A DNA stretch of 64,000 nt from Cenarchaeum symbiosum A (GTDB taxonomy: Archaea > Thermoproteota > Nitrososphaeria > Nitrososphaerales > Nitrosopumilaceae). A program made the position numbers and the translations under genes. The stretch spans positions 1,349,989 through 1,413,988 of the forward strand of contig DP000238.1 in NCBI GenBank assembly GCA_000200715.1, written 5' to 3'. Numbering within the stretch: position 1 is the first letter of the stretch; every line of letters begins with the position of its first letter. Shown piece after piece: positions 32,088-40,600 of this stretch. Below the pieces are notes generated by a model that had not been told where the DNA came from, did no database searches, and worked only from the letters and a program-made list of their open reading frames with translations.

Positions 32088-33019
32088 GACCTGTTCCACT
32101 CGTCCACCTTTTCGCGCCAATTTAAGGCAAGATCTCCCGCGCCGCGCTCGAGCATTTCATTCCCGGCGGACTCGCCCACCTTTCGCGGGCTCCCCCGCGG
32201 CCCGCTGGCCTGCACGGAGACCGACCTGCTCCCGTCCACCGAGAACGCCTCGGCCCGGATCGTCAAAAGCTCCCCGGCGCTCCTTGCAAGGGCGCCCACG
32301 GGGAACCTGCAGCCCGAGCCTATTCTCTCGGACAGGGCGCGCTCCGCCTCGGCTTCTGCCCTAGATGCCGCATCCTCTATTCTATTCAGCATGGATATGG
32401 TGCCTGCATCTCCGGATCTCGCCACAAGCGCAAGCGAGCCCTGGCCCGGGGAAGGCGCAAAGGACTCCTCGGGAAGGGCCGCATATTTCACATCAAGGCC
32501 GAGCCGCGATATGCCTGCCTCGGCTAGCACCACCGCGTCGTACCCGGCGCCCACCTTTGCTATGCGGGTCTCTATGTTCCCCCGGACGGGCTTGACATGG
32601 AGGTCGGATCTGCTGCGCCCCACCTGGACTGCGCGCCGGAGGCTGCTTGTTCCGACAGTGGCGCCGCGGGGCAGCGACCCGAGGCCCGAGCCGCCGGGGG
32701 AGACTAGCACGTCGTTTGCCGCCGCGCGCCGCGGCACGCATGCGAGAACCAGCCCCGGCGCCAGCTCGGTGGGCACATCCTTGAGGCTGTGGACGGCAAA
32801 GTCGGCCCCGCCCTCGGAGACCGCGCGGTCTATCTCTTTTTCGAATATCCCCTTTTGATCAATGGCGAACAGCGGCCTATCATCTGTGTCCCCCTGCGTC
32901 TTTATTCTGCGCACCTTGTATTCGTCTTCCGGGTTGGCCTCCTTTAGCGCGTCTAATACATGCCCCGTCTGCGCAAGGGAGAGCCTGCTGCCGCGCGTGC
33001 CCACCGTATAGACGGTCAT
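32084..33019 (-). CDS. hemC: Porphobilinogen deaminase (hydroxymethylbilane synthase)
   Basis: Polymerises four porphobilinogens to hydroxymethylbilane using a dipyrromethane cofactor. Seen: GTRGSRLSLAQ at the N-terminus, the KGIFEKEID segment, AVHSLKDVPT, TSSLRRAVQ, RGNIETR and a SERIGSGCRFPVGA segment containing the cofactor-attachment Cys. 311 aa. It overlaps hemL upstream and cobA downstream by four bases each. Confidence 0.95.
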   Translation of the reverse strand: MTVYTVGTRGSRLSLAQTGHVLDALKEANPEDEYKVRRIKTQGDTDDRPLFAIDQKGIFEKEIDRAVSEGGADFAVHSLKDVPTELAPGLVLACVPRRAAANDVLVSPGGSGLGSLPRGATVGTSSLRRAVQVGRSRSDLHVKPVRGNIETRIAKVGAGYDAVVLAEAGISRLGLDVKYAALPEESFAPSPGQGSLALVARSGDAGTISMLNRIEDAASRAEAEAERALSERIGSGCRFPVGALARSAGELLTIRAEAFSVDGSRSVSVQASGPRGSPRKVGESAGNEMLERGAGDLALNWREKVDEWNRS

Positions 33020-34281
33020 CGGGCAGCCCCGAGCGCTGTACGGTATGCTGCCGATACATTCCGCAGATCCTCCACGGTATGCGCCGCAGACAGTGACGCC
33101 ATCTCAAACTGGGAGGGGGCCACAAAGACCCCGTTCTTTAGAAGGGCCCTGAACATTTTGTCGAACCTTGCAGCATCCGCCCTCTTGGCAGAGGCCGCAT
33201 CCGTTACAGGCTCGGCTGTAAAGAATACCTGGAATATTGATGCCACCCGGTTTATCTGCCTGTCCAGCCCGAGGTCTGCGGCATCATCAGCTATGCTTGA
33301 TGCTAGCGCGGCTGCCGCCCGCTCGAGGCGCGGGTACAATCTGCCCTTTATCCTGTTTATCGTCCGAATTGATGCGAGCGCCGCCGATACAGAGACAGGG
33401 TTGCCGGCAAACGTGCTGGCCTCGTAGACCGACCCGCCGGGCGCCAGCCTCTCCATTATGTTTTTTTTGCCGCCGACAGCTGCTATCGGCAGCCCGCCAC
33501 CGAGAGCCTTTGCAAGAGTCGTGATGTCGGGCCGCACTCCAAAGGCCTCCTGGGCCCCGCCCGCCGAGAGGCGAAATCCCGTTATCGTCTCGTCGAATAT
33601 CAGCTGCATGCCAAGCCGGCTCGACAGCTTCCGGAGCAGGCGCAAAAATCCTTTCTTTGGCGGTATGACTCCCATGTTGCCCATTACCGGCTCCACTATA
33701 ACGGCCGCCACATCGTCGGCGGCAGCCCCCTCGAATGCTGCCTCGTCGTTGTATGGGATGACAGTCGTCTGCCGGGCGAGTCCGCGGGGGACGCCCTCCG
33801 AGGTGGATATGCCCAAATGCGCCGAGCCTGAGCCCGCCTTTACCAGCACCGACCCGTGCGCCCCGTGGTAGCACCCGTCAAACTTGATTATCCTGTCCCT
33901 TTTCGTAAAGCCGCGTGCAAGCCTTATCGCCGTCATGGTGGCCTCCCCGCCGGTGTTGACGAGCCTTGTGCTCTCCATCGAGGGATAGTTCCCGGATATC
34001 AGCCGGGCAAGCTCCACCTCCTGTTCAGTGGGGACGCAAAAGAGCGTGCCGCGCCGCAGCTGGGCCGAGACCGCGCGCACCACCTCGCCCCGGCCATGGC
34101 CGAGAAGCAGGGCCCCGTAGCCGTTGCACAGGTCCGTGTATTTTCTGCCGTCTGCATCCCGGATGCTGCCGCCGCTGGCAGATGCGGCAAAGAACGGATA
34201 CGGGGCATAGTAGCGGACTGGGCTGTTGACCCCCGACGGGATCACCTTGCGCGCCCTCTCAAAGAGGCCCCTTGAACCCAT
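33016..34281 (-). CDS. hemL: Glutamate-1-semialdehyde 2,1-aminomutase
   Basis: PLP enzyme converting glutamate-1-semialdehyde to 5-aminolevulinate in the C5 pathway. Motifs: PSGVNSPVR near the N-terminus, GYGALLLGHG, NTGGEATMTAIRLAR (usually NSGTEA), KFDGCYHG, FDETITGFRL, and TTLAKALGGGLPIAAVGG with the PLP lysine. The ATG at 34281 gives a normal 421-aa protein and sits 25 nt downstream of a TATA box; the longer upstream frame crosses the divergent promoter and was rejected. First gene of the operon. hemA and hemB are not in the window. Confidence 0.94.
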   Translation of the reverse strand: MGSRGLFERARKVIPSGVNSPVRYYAPYPFFAASASGGSIRDADGRKYTDLCNGYGALLLGHGRGEVVRAVSAQLRRGTLFCVPTEQEVELARLISGNYPSMESTRLVNTGGEATMTAIRLARGFTKRDRIIKFDGCYHGAHGSVLVKAGSGSAHLGISTSEGVPRGLARQTTVIPYNDEAAFEGAAADDVAAVIVEPVMGNMGVIPPKKGFLRLLRKLSSRLGMQLIFDETITGFRLSAGGAQEAFGVRPDITTLAKALGGGLPIAAVGGKKNIMERLAPGGSVYEASTFAGNPVSVSAALASIRTINRIKGRLYPRLERAAAALASSIADDAADLGLDRQINRVASIFQVFFTAEPVTDAASAKRADAARFDKMFRALLKNGVFVAPSQFEMASLSAAHTVEDLRNVSAAYRTALGAAR

Positions 34282-34302
34282 GCAGCTGCATTTGCTGCCG
34301 GC

Positions 34303-34310
34303 ATTATAAT
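34303..34310 (-). promoter_or_regulatory. TATA box of the hem operon
   Basis: ATTATAAT on the minus strand, centred about 25 nt upstream of the hemL ATG. It lies in a short divergent region shared with the binding-protein gene. Confidence 0.6.
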
Positions 34311-34419
34311 CCCTAGTTTCGGCGCCAAGGCTGCGCGGCACAGGTTCCAGAATAGAGTGCCGGCACAGGCAGGTGTGCCGCCGCATCCTGCCGTATTCAG
34401 TTCCATCCCACGGGAATAG

Positions 34420-34427
34420 TTTTATAC
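34420..34427 (+). promoter_or_regulatory. TATA box of the binding-protein gene
   Basis: The TTTTATA element is centred about 26 nt upstream of the ATG at 34449, predicting a leaderless mRNA divergent from the hem operon. Confidence 0.6.
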
Positions 34428-34448
34428 CGAAATATTCGCTGTTGGGGC

Positions 34449-35702
34449 ATGCAAATATCCCCGCGAATGATGACCGCGGCGGGGGTGGCCGTGGGCCTGT
34501 CCATCGGCCTCGCGATAGGATTTTCATATTCGGGAACAGAGGATGCATCCCCCGGGCAGGCCATGATGGCCGCGGGCCCGTCGGGAACAATAGACATAGG
34601 CATGGCGCTGCCCGCCTCGGGCGACCTCTCGTCGCGCGGGTACGAAAACGGCCTGGGCTCAAAGCTCGCGGTGGTGGACTTTAACGAATACCTTGAGGAG
34701 ATAGGGGCCGACTGGAGGTTCAACCTGGTGATCGAGGATACGCAGACCGACCCGATAATAGCGCTTGAAAAGATCCAGTCGCTCAACTCCAAAGGGATAA
34801 AGCTCGTGCTCGGAACAGAGACCAGCGCCGAGATCCGCAACGTAAAGAGCTATGTGGATTCAAACGGCATGCTGCTCATATCCCCGTCTAGTGCATCGCC
34901 GGCGCTTGCCATAAAGGACAACATATTCCGGCTTGTCCCCGATGATACCCAGCAGGGCAGGGTGATAGCCACGCTGGCGGAATCGCGGGGGATCAGCGTG
35001 ATCATCCCGGTGTACAGGGGCGACGTCTGGGGCGACGGGCTGTACAAGTCGACTAGGAGCTCGTTTGAGGCGCTGGGCGGCACGTACGACGACGGGATAC
35101 GCTACTCCCCGGAGAGCACCGTCTTCTCGACAGAGGCGCACCTGCTCAACGAGATGCTCGGGGGATACCTGGAGGACAGGCCCGCCTCCGAGATAGGGAT
35201 TCTCCTGGTGGGCTTTGAGGAGGCAATACACTTTTTCAACTCGGCAAGCTCGTACGAGGATCTTGCGTCCGTGCAGTGGTTCGGCCCCGCCCCGCTTGCC
35301 AACAACGACATACTCTTGGAGGATCCAATCGCGGCCGGGTTCATAGAGGACATCGGGCTCATATCAACCCAGTTTGCGGCCACGGAAAACCCCACGTACG
35401 ACCACGTCAGGGAGGAGATCACCAAGCAGATTGGCAGGGCCCCCAACACCTATGCGTTCTCTGCGTATGATTCCCTGTGGCTGATCGGCCTGAGCATCCT
35501 GCAGGTGCAGTCGGACGACCCCGAGAGGATAAAGGGCGTGCTACACGCGGTGGCCAAGAACTACGGGGGCAGCCTGGGGCCCATATCCCTCAATGAGGCA
35601 GGCGACCTGACAGATTCCAACTATGCGCTGTATACCGTCCGCGACGGGGAGTGGATCGTCTACGGGATATACAAGGCCAAGACCGGCGAGATAACCACCT
35701 GA
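34449..35702 (+). CDS. Branched-chain amino acid-type ABC substrate-binding protein
   Basis: Type I periplasmic-binding-fold protein (LivJ/LivK family). An N-terminal signal or membrane anchor (about residues 8-27, rich in Gly/Ala/Ile) is followed by IDIGMALPASGDLSSRGYENG, the usual start of the fold, then VIEDTQTDPIIALEKIQSL, VLGTETSAEIR and LISPSSASP. It has 417 aa. No permease or ATPase genes flank it, so it may serve a distant transporter or act as a sensor or ligand-binding surface protein. The ligand cannot be told from sequence alone. Confidence 0.85.
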   Translation: MQISPRMMTAAGVAVGLSIGLAIGFSYSGTEDASPGQAMMAAGPSGTIDIGMALPASGDLSSRGYENGLGSKLAVVDFNEYLEEIGADWRFNLVIEDTQTDPIIALEKIQSLNSKGIKLVLGTETSAEIRNVKSYVDSNGMLLISPSSASPALAIKDNIFRLVPDDTQQGRVIATLAESRGISVIIPVYRGDVWGDGLYKSTRSSFEALGGTYDDGIRYSPESTVFSTEAHLLNEMLGGYLEDRPASEIGILLVGFEEAIHFFNSASSYEDLASVQWFGPAPLANNDILLEDPIAAGFIEDIGLISTQFAATENPTYDHVREEITKQIGRAPNTYAFSAYDSLWLIGLSILQVQSDDPERIKGVLHAVAKNYGGSLGPISLNEAGDLTDSNYALYTVRDGEWIVYGIYKAKTGEITT

Positions 35703-35716
35703 TATTTCATAATGCA

Positions 35717-36379
35717 TCATGCAGATGCCCTGCGGCGCATGCGCCTGGCTGCCCGGGATGCGGCCCCTGCAGATATGGCGCCTATCGATGGAGCGGCAAT
35801 GTACAGCCACAGGTCATGCAATACCCCGGAGACTACGGCGGGCCCGAGAGACCGCGCGGGGTTCATCGACGCGCCCGAGATATGCCCAAGTAATAGAACC
35901 TCGAGCGCGACAGTCCCGCCTATAGCAACCCCCGCTACAGCGGGCCGCACGCCCGCCGCCAATACCACTGCCACAAGGATGGCGGTGGCCAGCGCCTCTG
36001 CGCCAAAGACCGTCATCATAGAGTATTCCCCGGGAACGGTCATGCCGATATCCACGTGGGGCCCCGCCGCGTATCTTACAGCGAGGCTGGCCAGCACGGC
36101 GCCGGATACCTGGGCTGCAAGGTATGCGGGCGCCATCCGCGGCGCCATCCGGCCTGCTGCCACAAGGCCCGCCGTAACTGCGGGGTTGAGGTGCGCCCCC
36201 GAGCGCCGGGCCAGAAGATAGACCAGCACGGCGAGCGCCGCAAAGTGGGCCGCCGCCACAAATCCTATGCCCAGCTGGTGCCCCGTCCAGGCGTCAAGCA
36301 CGATAGATCCCGTGGCCGCGGCCACAAGGCCGAACGTGCCGGCAAGCTCGGCCGCAAACGCTGCCGCCGGGCGCGGCAC
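35717..36379 (-). CDS. Aquaporin / MIP-family channel
   Basis: Six-helix water or small-solute channel. Both NPA boxes are present: HLNPAVT near residue 65 and SMNPARS near residue 173. Hydrophobic stretches match six transmembrane and two half helices in 220 aa. GTG start, 11 nt after the stop of the upstream short-chain dehydrogenase, so the two are likely co-transcribed. Whether it passes water, glycerol, ammonia or CO2 is not decidable here. The C-terminus is Arg/Ala rich. Confidence 0.92.
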   Translation of the reverse strand: MPRPAAAFAAELAGTFGLVAAATGSIVLDAWTGHQLGIGFVAAAHFAALAVLVYLLARRSGAHLNPAVTAGLVAAGRMAPRMAPAYLAAQVSGAVLASLAVRYAAGPHVDIGMTVPGEYSMMTVFGAEALATAILVAVVLAAGVRPAVAGVAIGGTVALEVLLLGHISGASMNPARSLGPAVVSGVLHDLWLYIAAPSIGAISAGAASRAARRMRRRASA

Positions 36380-36390
36380 GCGGGCCGCGT

Positions 36391-37221
36391 TCAGGACGGG
36401 AAGATCTCCTTTTTTAGATACTCCTCGAACTCGAGGTCTGTCCGGGACCTGCGCGCATCGAGGAACATCGCCGCATCATTTCCCACTATATACCGGGGGA
36501 GCGGCACGTTCTCATCCACGCACTTGGCCACGGTCGCGGCCACATCCCGCGGGTGTGTTCCAAGCTGCGCCATCATCTTTACGCCCTCTATCACCTTTGC
36601 AGTAGACTCCGCGTATGGGGAGCCCTCCCGGGGGGCTGCTACCTTCATGGCGTCAAAAAAGTTGGTCTTGATCACGCCGGGCTCTATTATGACCACGCTC
36701 ACGCCGTGGGGCCCGAGCTCGTACCGCAGGCTCTCGCTGAGGCCCTCGAGCGCAAACTTTGAGCTGATGTACGCAGGGGTCCCGGGAAATCCTATCTTGC
36801 CTGCCACCGAGCTTATGTTGACTATGCAGCCGCCCTTCTGGCCCCGCATTACGGGGGCTGCCGCCTGGATCATCCTTATGACGCCAAAAAAGTTGGTCTC
36901 AAACTGGGCCCGGAACTCGTCTATGGTGACATCCTCGACGGAGCCGAATATTCCATAGCCTGCGTTATTCACCAGCACGTCGAGCCTGCCGGATTCTTTT
37001 ACTATCCGGGAGACCGTCTCGGCTGCCCCACCGGGCTCGTCTACATCCAGGCGGGAGACCGAGATTTTTAGGCCCTCCTTGTTTGCCGCCTCGAGGAGCC
37101 CCGCGCCCTTGGAGGTGTCCCGCATTGTGGCATGGACAAGATAGCCGGCGCGGGCCAGCGCCAGCGACGTCTCGTATCCTATACCCGATGAGCTGCCCGT
37201 GACCAGGGCCACTTTTTCCAT
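36391..37221 (-). CDS. Short-chain dehydrogenase/reductase
   Basis: Classical SDR of about 276 aa. Seen: TGSSSGIG cofactor motif (residues 8-15), DVDEPGG, NNAGYG (about 88-93), catalytic Ser in NISSVAG and the YxxxK motif as YISSK, followed by PGVIKTNF. The residues after the second strand (MRDTSK) suggest NADP preference by the general Arg/Ser rule, which is inference. Substrate unknown. A TATA box lies 25 nt upstream of the ATG; aquaporin follows in the same operon. Confidence 0.92.
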   Translation of the reverse strand: MEKVALVTGSSSGIGYETSLALARAGYLVHATMRDTSKGAGLLEAANKEGLKISVSRLDVDEPGGAAETVSRIVKESGRLDVLVNNAGYGIFGSVEDVTIDEFRAQFETNFFGVIRMIQAAAPVMRGQKGGCIVNISSVAGKIGFPGTPAYISSKFALEGLSESLRYELGPHGVSVVIIEPGVIKTNFFDAMKVAAPREGSPYAESTAKVIEGVKMMAQLGTHPRDVAATVAKCVDENVPLPRYIVGNDAAMFLDARRSRTDLEFEEYLKKEIFPS

Positions 37222-37242
37222 GATGTATACCGTGGCGCTTCC

Positions 37243-37250
37243 TTAATAAT
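37243..37250 (-). promoter_or_regulatory. TATA box of the SDR-aquaporin pair
   Basis: ATTATTAA on the minus strand, centred about 25 nt upstream of the ATG at 37221, predicting a leaderless transcript. Confidence 0.55.
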
Positions 37251-37587
37251 TCTAAGTGGCCGCGGGCCGTGAGTGTTTACATCACGCACGGATTTGACGG
37301 CCCCGGACCGAAAGATCCGCACAGCATGATCGCATGCAGCCCCCATGGCCTCCGACGATGTATTGTGGGATGAGCTGGACTTGCTGCGTATTGAAGGCTA
37401 GATCAACTGCACGCTAGCTGATCATACCAGCAGGCTTTGATGTTTTGGGTCCGGCATCACTTTGATGTGCCGTGATTCATGGCAGATATGCACATGTGCC
37501 AGTGCCGTTATTCATAAGGGTTATCAAAGGCCTTTTTGGACAATGGTGGCTATGATGGGAAATGGACAGTGTACTGCAGCTATTAGG
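37251..37587. other. Intergenic region before the second giant gene
   Basis: About 340 bp with no credible gene. It contains a second TATA-like stretch (about 37510-37520) and a short open frame starting at ATG 37541 that would join the giant reading frame if the downstream G tract changed by one or two bases. No tRNA or terminator was recognised. Confidence 0.4.
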
Positions 37588-37595
37588 TATAATAC
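37588..37595 (+). promoter_or_regulatory. Putative TATA box of the second giant gene
   Basis: GTATAATA lies about 52 nt upstream of the ATG at 37643, predicting a start of transcription near 37615-37618 and a 5' leader of about 25 nt that contains the G tract. This differs from the leaderless spacing of most genes here. Confidence 0.5.
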
Positions 37596-37627
37596 AAGAT
37601 CGGATCGTAGGGCGATCCGCGCCCGGT

Positions 37628-37639
37628 GGGGGGGGGGGG
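37628..37639 (+). repeat. Homopolymeric G tract (12 G) just upstream of the giant gene start
   Basis: Twelve consecutive G end three bases before the tandem ATGs at 37643 and 37646. Long G tracts are prone to slippage and are classic phase-variation elements when placed in promoters, leaders or coding starts of surface-protein genes. Confidence 0.8.
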
Positions 37640-37642
37640 CGC

Positions 37643-40600
37643 ATGATGCGGACAGCCCTGCTGGCGCTTCTGCCGATTATACTGGCCGCGTCGGCGTCGG
37701 CCCATGCGCAGACTTCGGGCGTGCTCGAGGATGGCATCCTGAACATCTACTTTGAGGGAATAGTGGATGTAAGCGAGTTTAACGCATCGAGGGTGCACCT
37801 GAGGGATGGCAGCACGCTGGGAGGCGGCGTGACACTCTCTGACGGCACCATTATCACCACCGCCGACGGGGCGGTCCTGCGGTTTGACCTGAATGGCACG
37901 GGGCTCGCGCCGGTGCTCGAGTACGCGAATCCGAGGCTGCACTTTGATGCAGGGGCACTGGAGTACACAAACGGCACGTCGTTTCCCCCCGCGTTTGAGC
38001 GGAACGAGGGCTTTTACGTCGTGGACAGGTATACCACAGGTCCCACTTTGGGCAGTCCAGAAGCCATAGCCTTCTCGCCAGACGGGCTGCGTATGTTTAT
38101 CGGCGGCAACGACAACGAGATAGAACAGCACTTGCTCAACGCGCCATACAACGTATCGTCCGCCGATGAAAATGTGATAAGATACGGTCTAGACTCAAGG
38201 AGCAACCAGAGGATCGGGGGGATTGCATTCTCCCCTGACGGGCTCGAGATGTTTTTGTTAGATGATGCCGAGGTGTGGGGATATGATCTGCAGAGTGCAT
38301 ATGATCTGACAGACGCCGTCTCGAGGGCCGGCCGCGACTTTAATCCCACCGCGTCCCAGCTAACTGGAATTGACTTCTCCGACGATGGTACGCGCATGTT
38401 CATTTCAAACAATCAAGGCGACGCCGTGGTCCAGTACGATCTTACCCAGCCGTACAACTACACATCCGCTCCGCTCGGAGGGTCGGGATCCAACGGGGTC
38501 GGAGGCCAGAACAGAAACCCGCATGACGTGGCCTTTACCAACAGCGGCTCCACCATGCTTGTTCTGGCCCAGGACCAGAAGGTGTACAGGTACGACATGA
38601 ACGTGTCCTTTGATGTCACGACGGCCATGTACATAGGCGAGGTGGAGATGTCGCAAGAAGATGCCACCCGTAACAGTCGGGGCCTTACACTCTCCCCCGA
38701 CGGGCGGCTCATGATAACTGCGAGCACCCAGAGCAGTGGCCAGGTCACCGTGCATGCCCTCAATACCCCGTACGGCAGAACCACCGGGGTCTTTGCAGCG
38801 TATGGAGCAGTCCCGATCAAAACCGCCCAAGGGATAGCCTTTGCCGCGGACGGCATGAGTGTGTTCGCCGTTAACGGGGGAGCACAGGAAGTGACCAGGT
38901 ACGATCTGTCCGCCCCGTTCAACACAGGCAACGCCACCTCCATCAGCACCGTGTCCATATCCGAGGTGGATGCCCCCGGTGGAATAGACTTCTCGGCTAC
39001 GGGGGAGACAATGTACGTGGTGGGGCGCAGTGGGGTACACCAGTATACGCTGGACTCGCCCTATGGGGCCATATCCGGCACACCCGTACTCAACCCCATC
39101 GCAGAGGCCGATATTCCGCGCGGCGTGGACTTTTCTCCGGACGGCACGATCATGCTAGTCGCGCAGTTCAGCGGGGGTGCATCCTCATCCCTCCACAGGT
39201 ACGACCTTTCCACCCCCTTTGACGTATCTACTGCCGCTCAGACGGATTCCCTGGACATACTGTCCGTCGCGCCAAGGACCCAGGGGCTGGCAGTCTCGCC
39301 CGACGGCACAAAGATGCTCTTGGTGGGGAACCCGGGCTATGTCCAAAGGTACGAGATGTCCGAGCCTTACAACCTGTCTAGCGCCGTGATCGTCGACGCG
39401 CTCGACGTTGGAGGGCAGCAGAGCGGTACGCCGCGCGACATAGAGTTGTCGGCGGACGGCACGCGGATGTTCATCACTACCGCCGGCACATCCAACAGCG
39501 TACACGGGTACGAGCTTACGGGCCCCTACGACATCACACCGCCCACGGAGATCACGGTACCCGTCGGCAGTGGTGCGTTCGACATAGGCATAGACGACGC
39601 GATATTCTCCCCCGACGGGACAAGAATGTACGTGATTAACAATGGCAACGTGGAACAGTACTCGTTTGAGCTCCCGTTCTCGCTGATGCCATCCTTTAGC
39701 GTCAACAACCCGGCCATATCTGAGACATTTGTTCCCGACTTCGGGACTTACTCCGGCATCGCCATGTCCGACAATGGCACCGAGCTGTATCTGCTGGATG
39801 GATTCACGCCCAGTATCCTCAGATACAAGCTGGCCACCCCGTTCGACATATCCGATACCACCCTGCGCGAGGCCTGGGACATTCCTGCAAGCGTAATAAC
39901 CGCTGTTGGGTTTGGTCTGACCGGCATGGACCTCTCGGAGGACGGAGTCCACATGTACCTGGCCGGGGAGACAGATGTGTACAAGGTGGAGCTGGGCACG
40001 CCGTTCTCGCTGAGCCCCGCCCCGACCAGTGCCGAGACACTCAGCCTCAGGTCCGGGGACGATTTCATCCGCGGCGTGGCCGTAACGGGCGACGGCAGAA
40101 GGCTGATCACCATAGACGCCGGTGATGATTTTCCCACACCTGACAGCAGAGTCCGCACCAACACGTACGACATGAGCACGCCGCACGACCTGACCACCGC
40201 GGCGTTTCAATCAGGTGAAGAGACGGTTCTTGATACAAACGAGGGGACGGGGATCACGTTTGCCGCCGACAGCCGGCGGCTCTTTTTCACCGGCGGGGAT
40301 AACGGGATGGTGCGCCAGCTCTTTGAGCCGCAGACCTATTACGTCGAGATAGTCCCGGGCGCGAGCGAGCCCCTCGCGCTGAGCGCCGAAGGTACGGACA
40401 GTGCGGACTTTACCGACAGAACGGTCGTCGTTGCAATGCGGACAGGATCCGCAGCAGATGCGCCGGTGGTTGATGAAAGGGCATCGGCTGAGAGGACGGT
40501 CGTAGGTGAGACGTTGATGAGCGCCGCAGCTGACGCGCCGCCCGTCGCCGAGGCTGCGGCCATCTCTGCAACGCTGAAAAGGTCGGCAACAGATGAGCCC

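Noticed and set aside
34282..34662. N-terminal extension of hemL to ATG 34662
   Set aside because: The extension crosses the divergent promoter region and the start of the binding-protein gene, and resembles no HemL N-terminus.
37269..37280. 12-mer CGTGAGTGTTTA repeated at 37269 and near 52567
   Set aside because: A single repeated 12-mer pair is expected by chance in 64 kb, and the two contexts differ.
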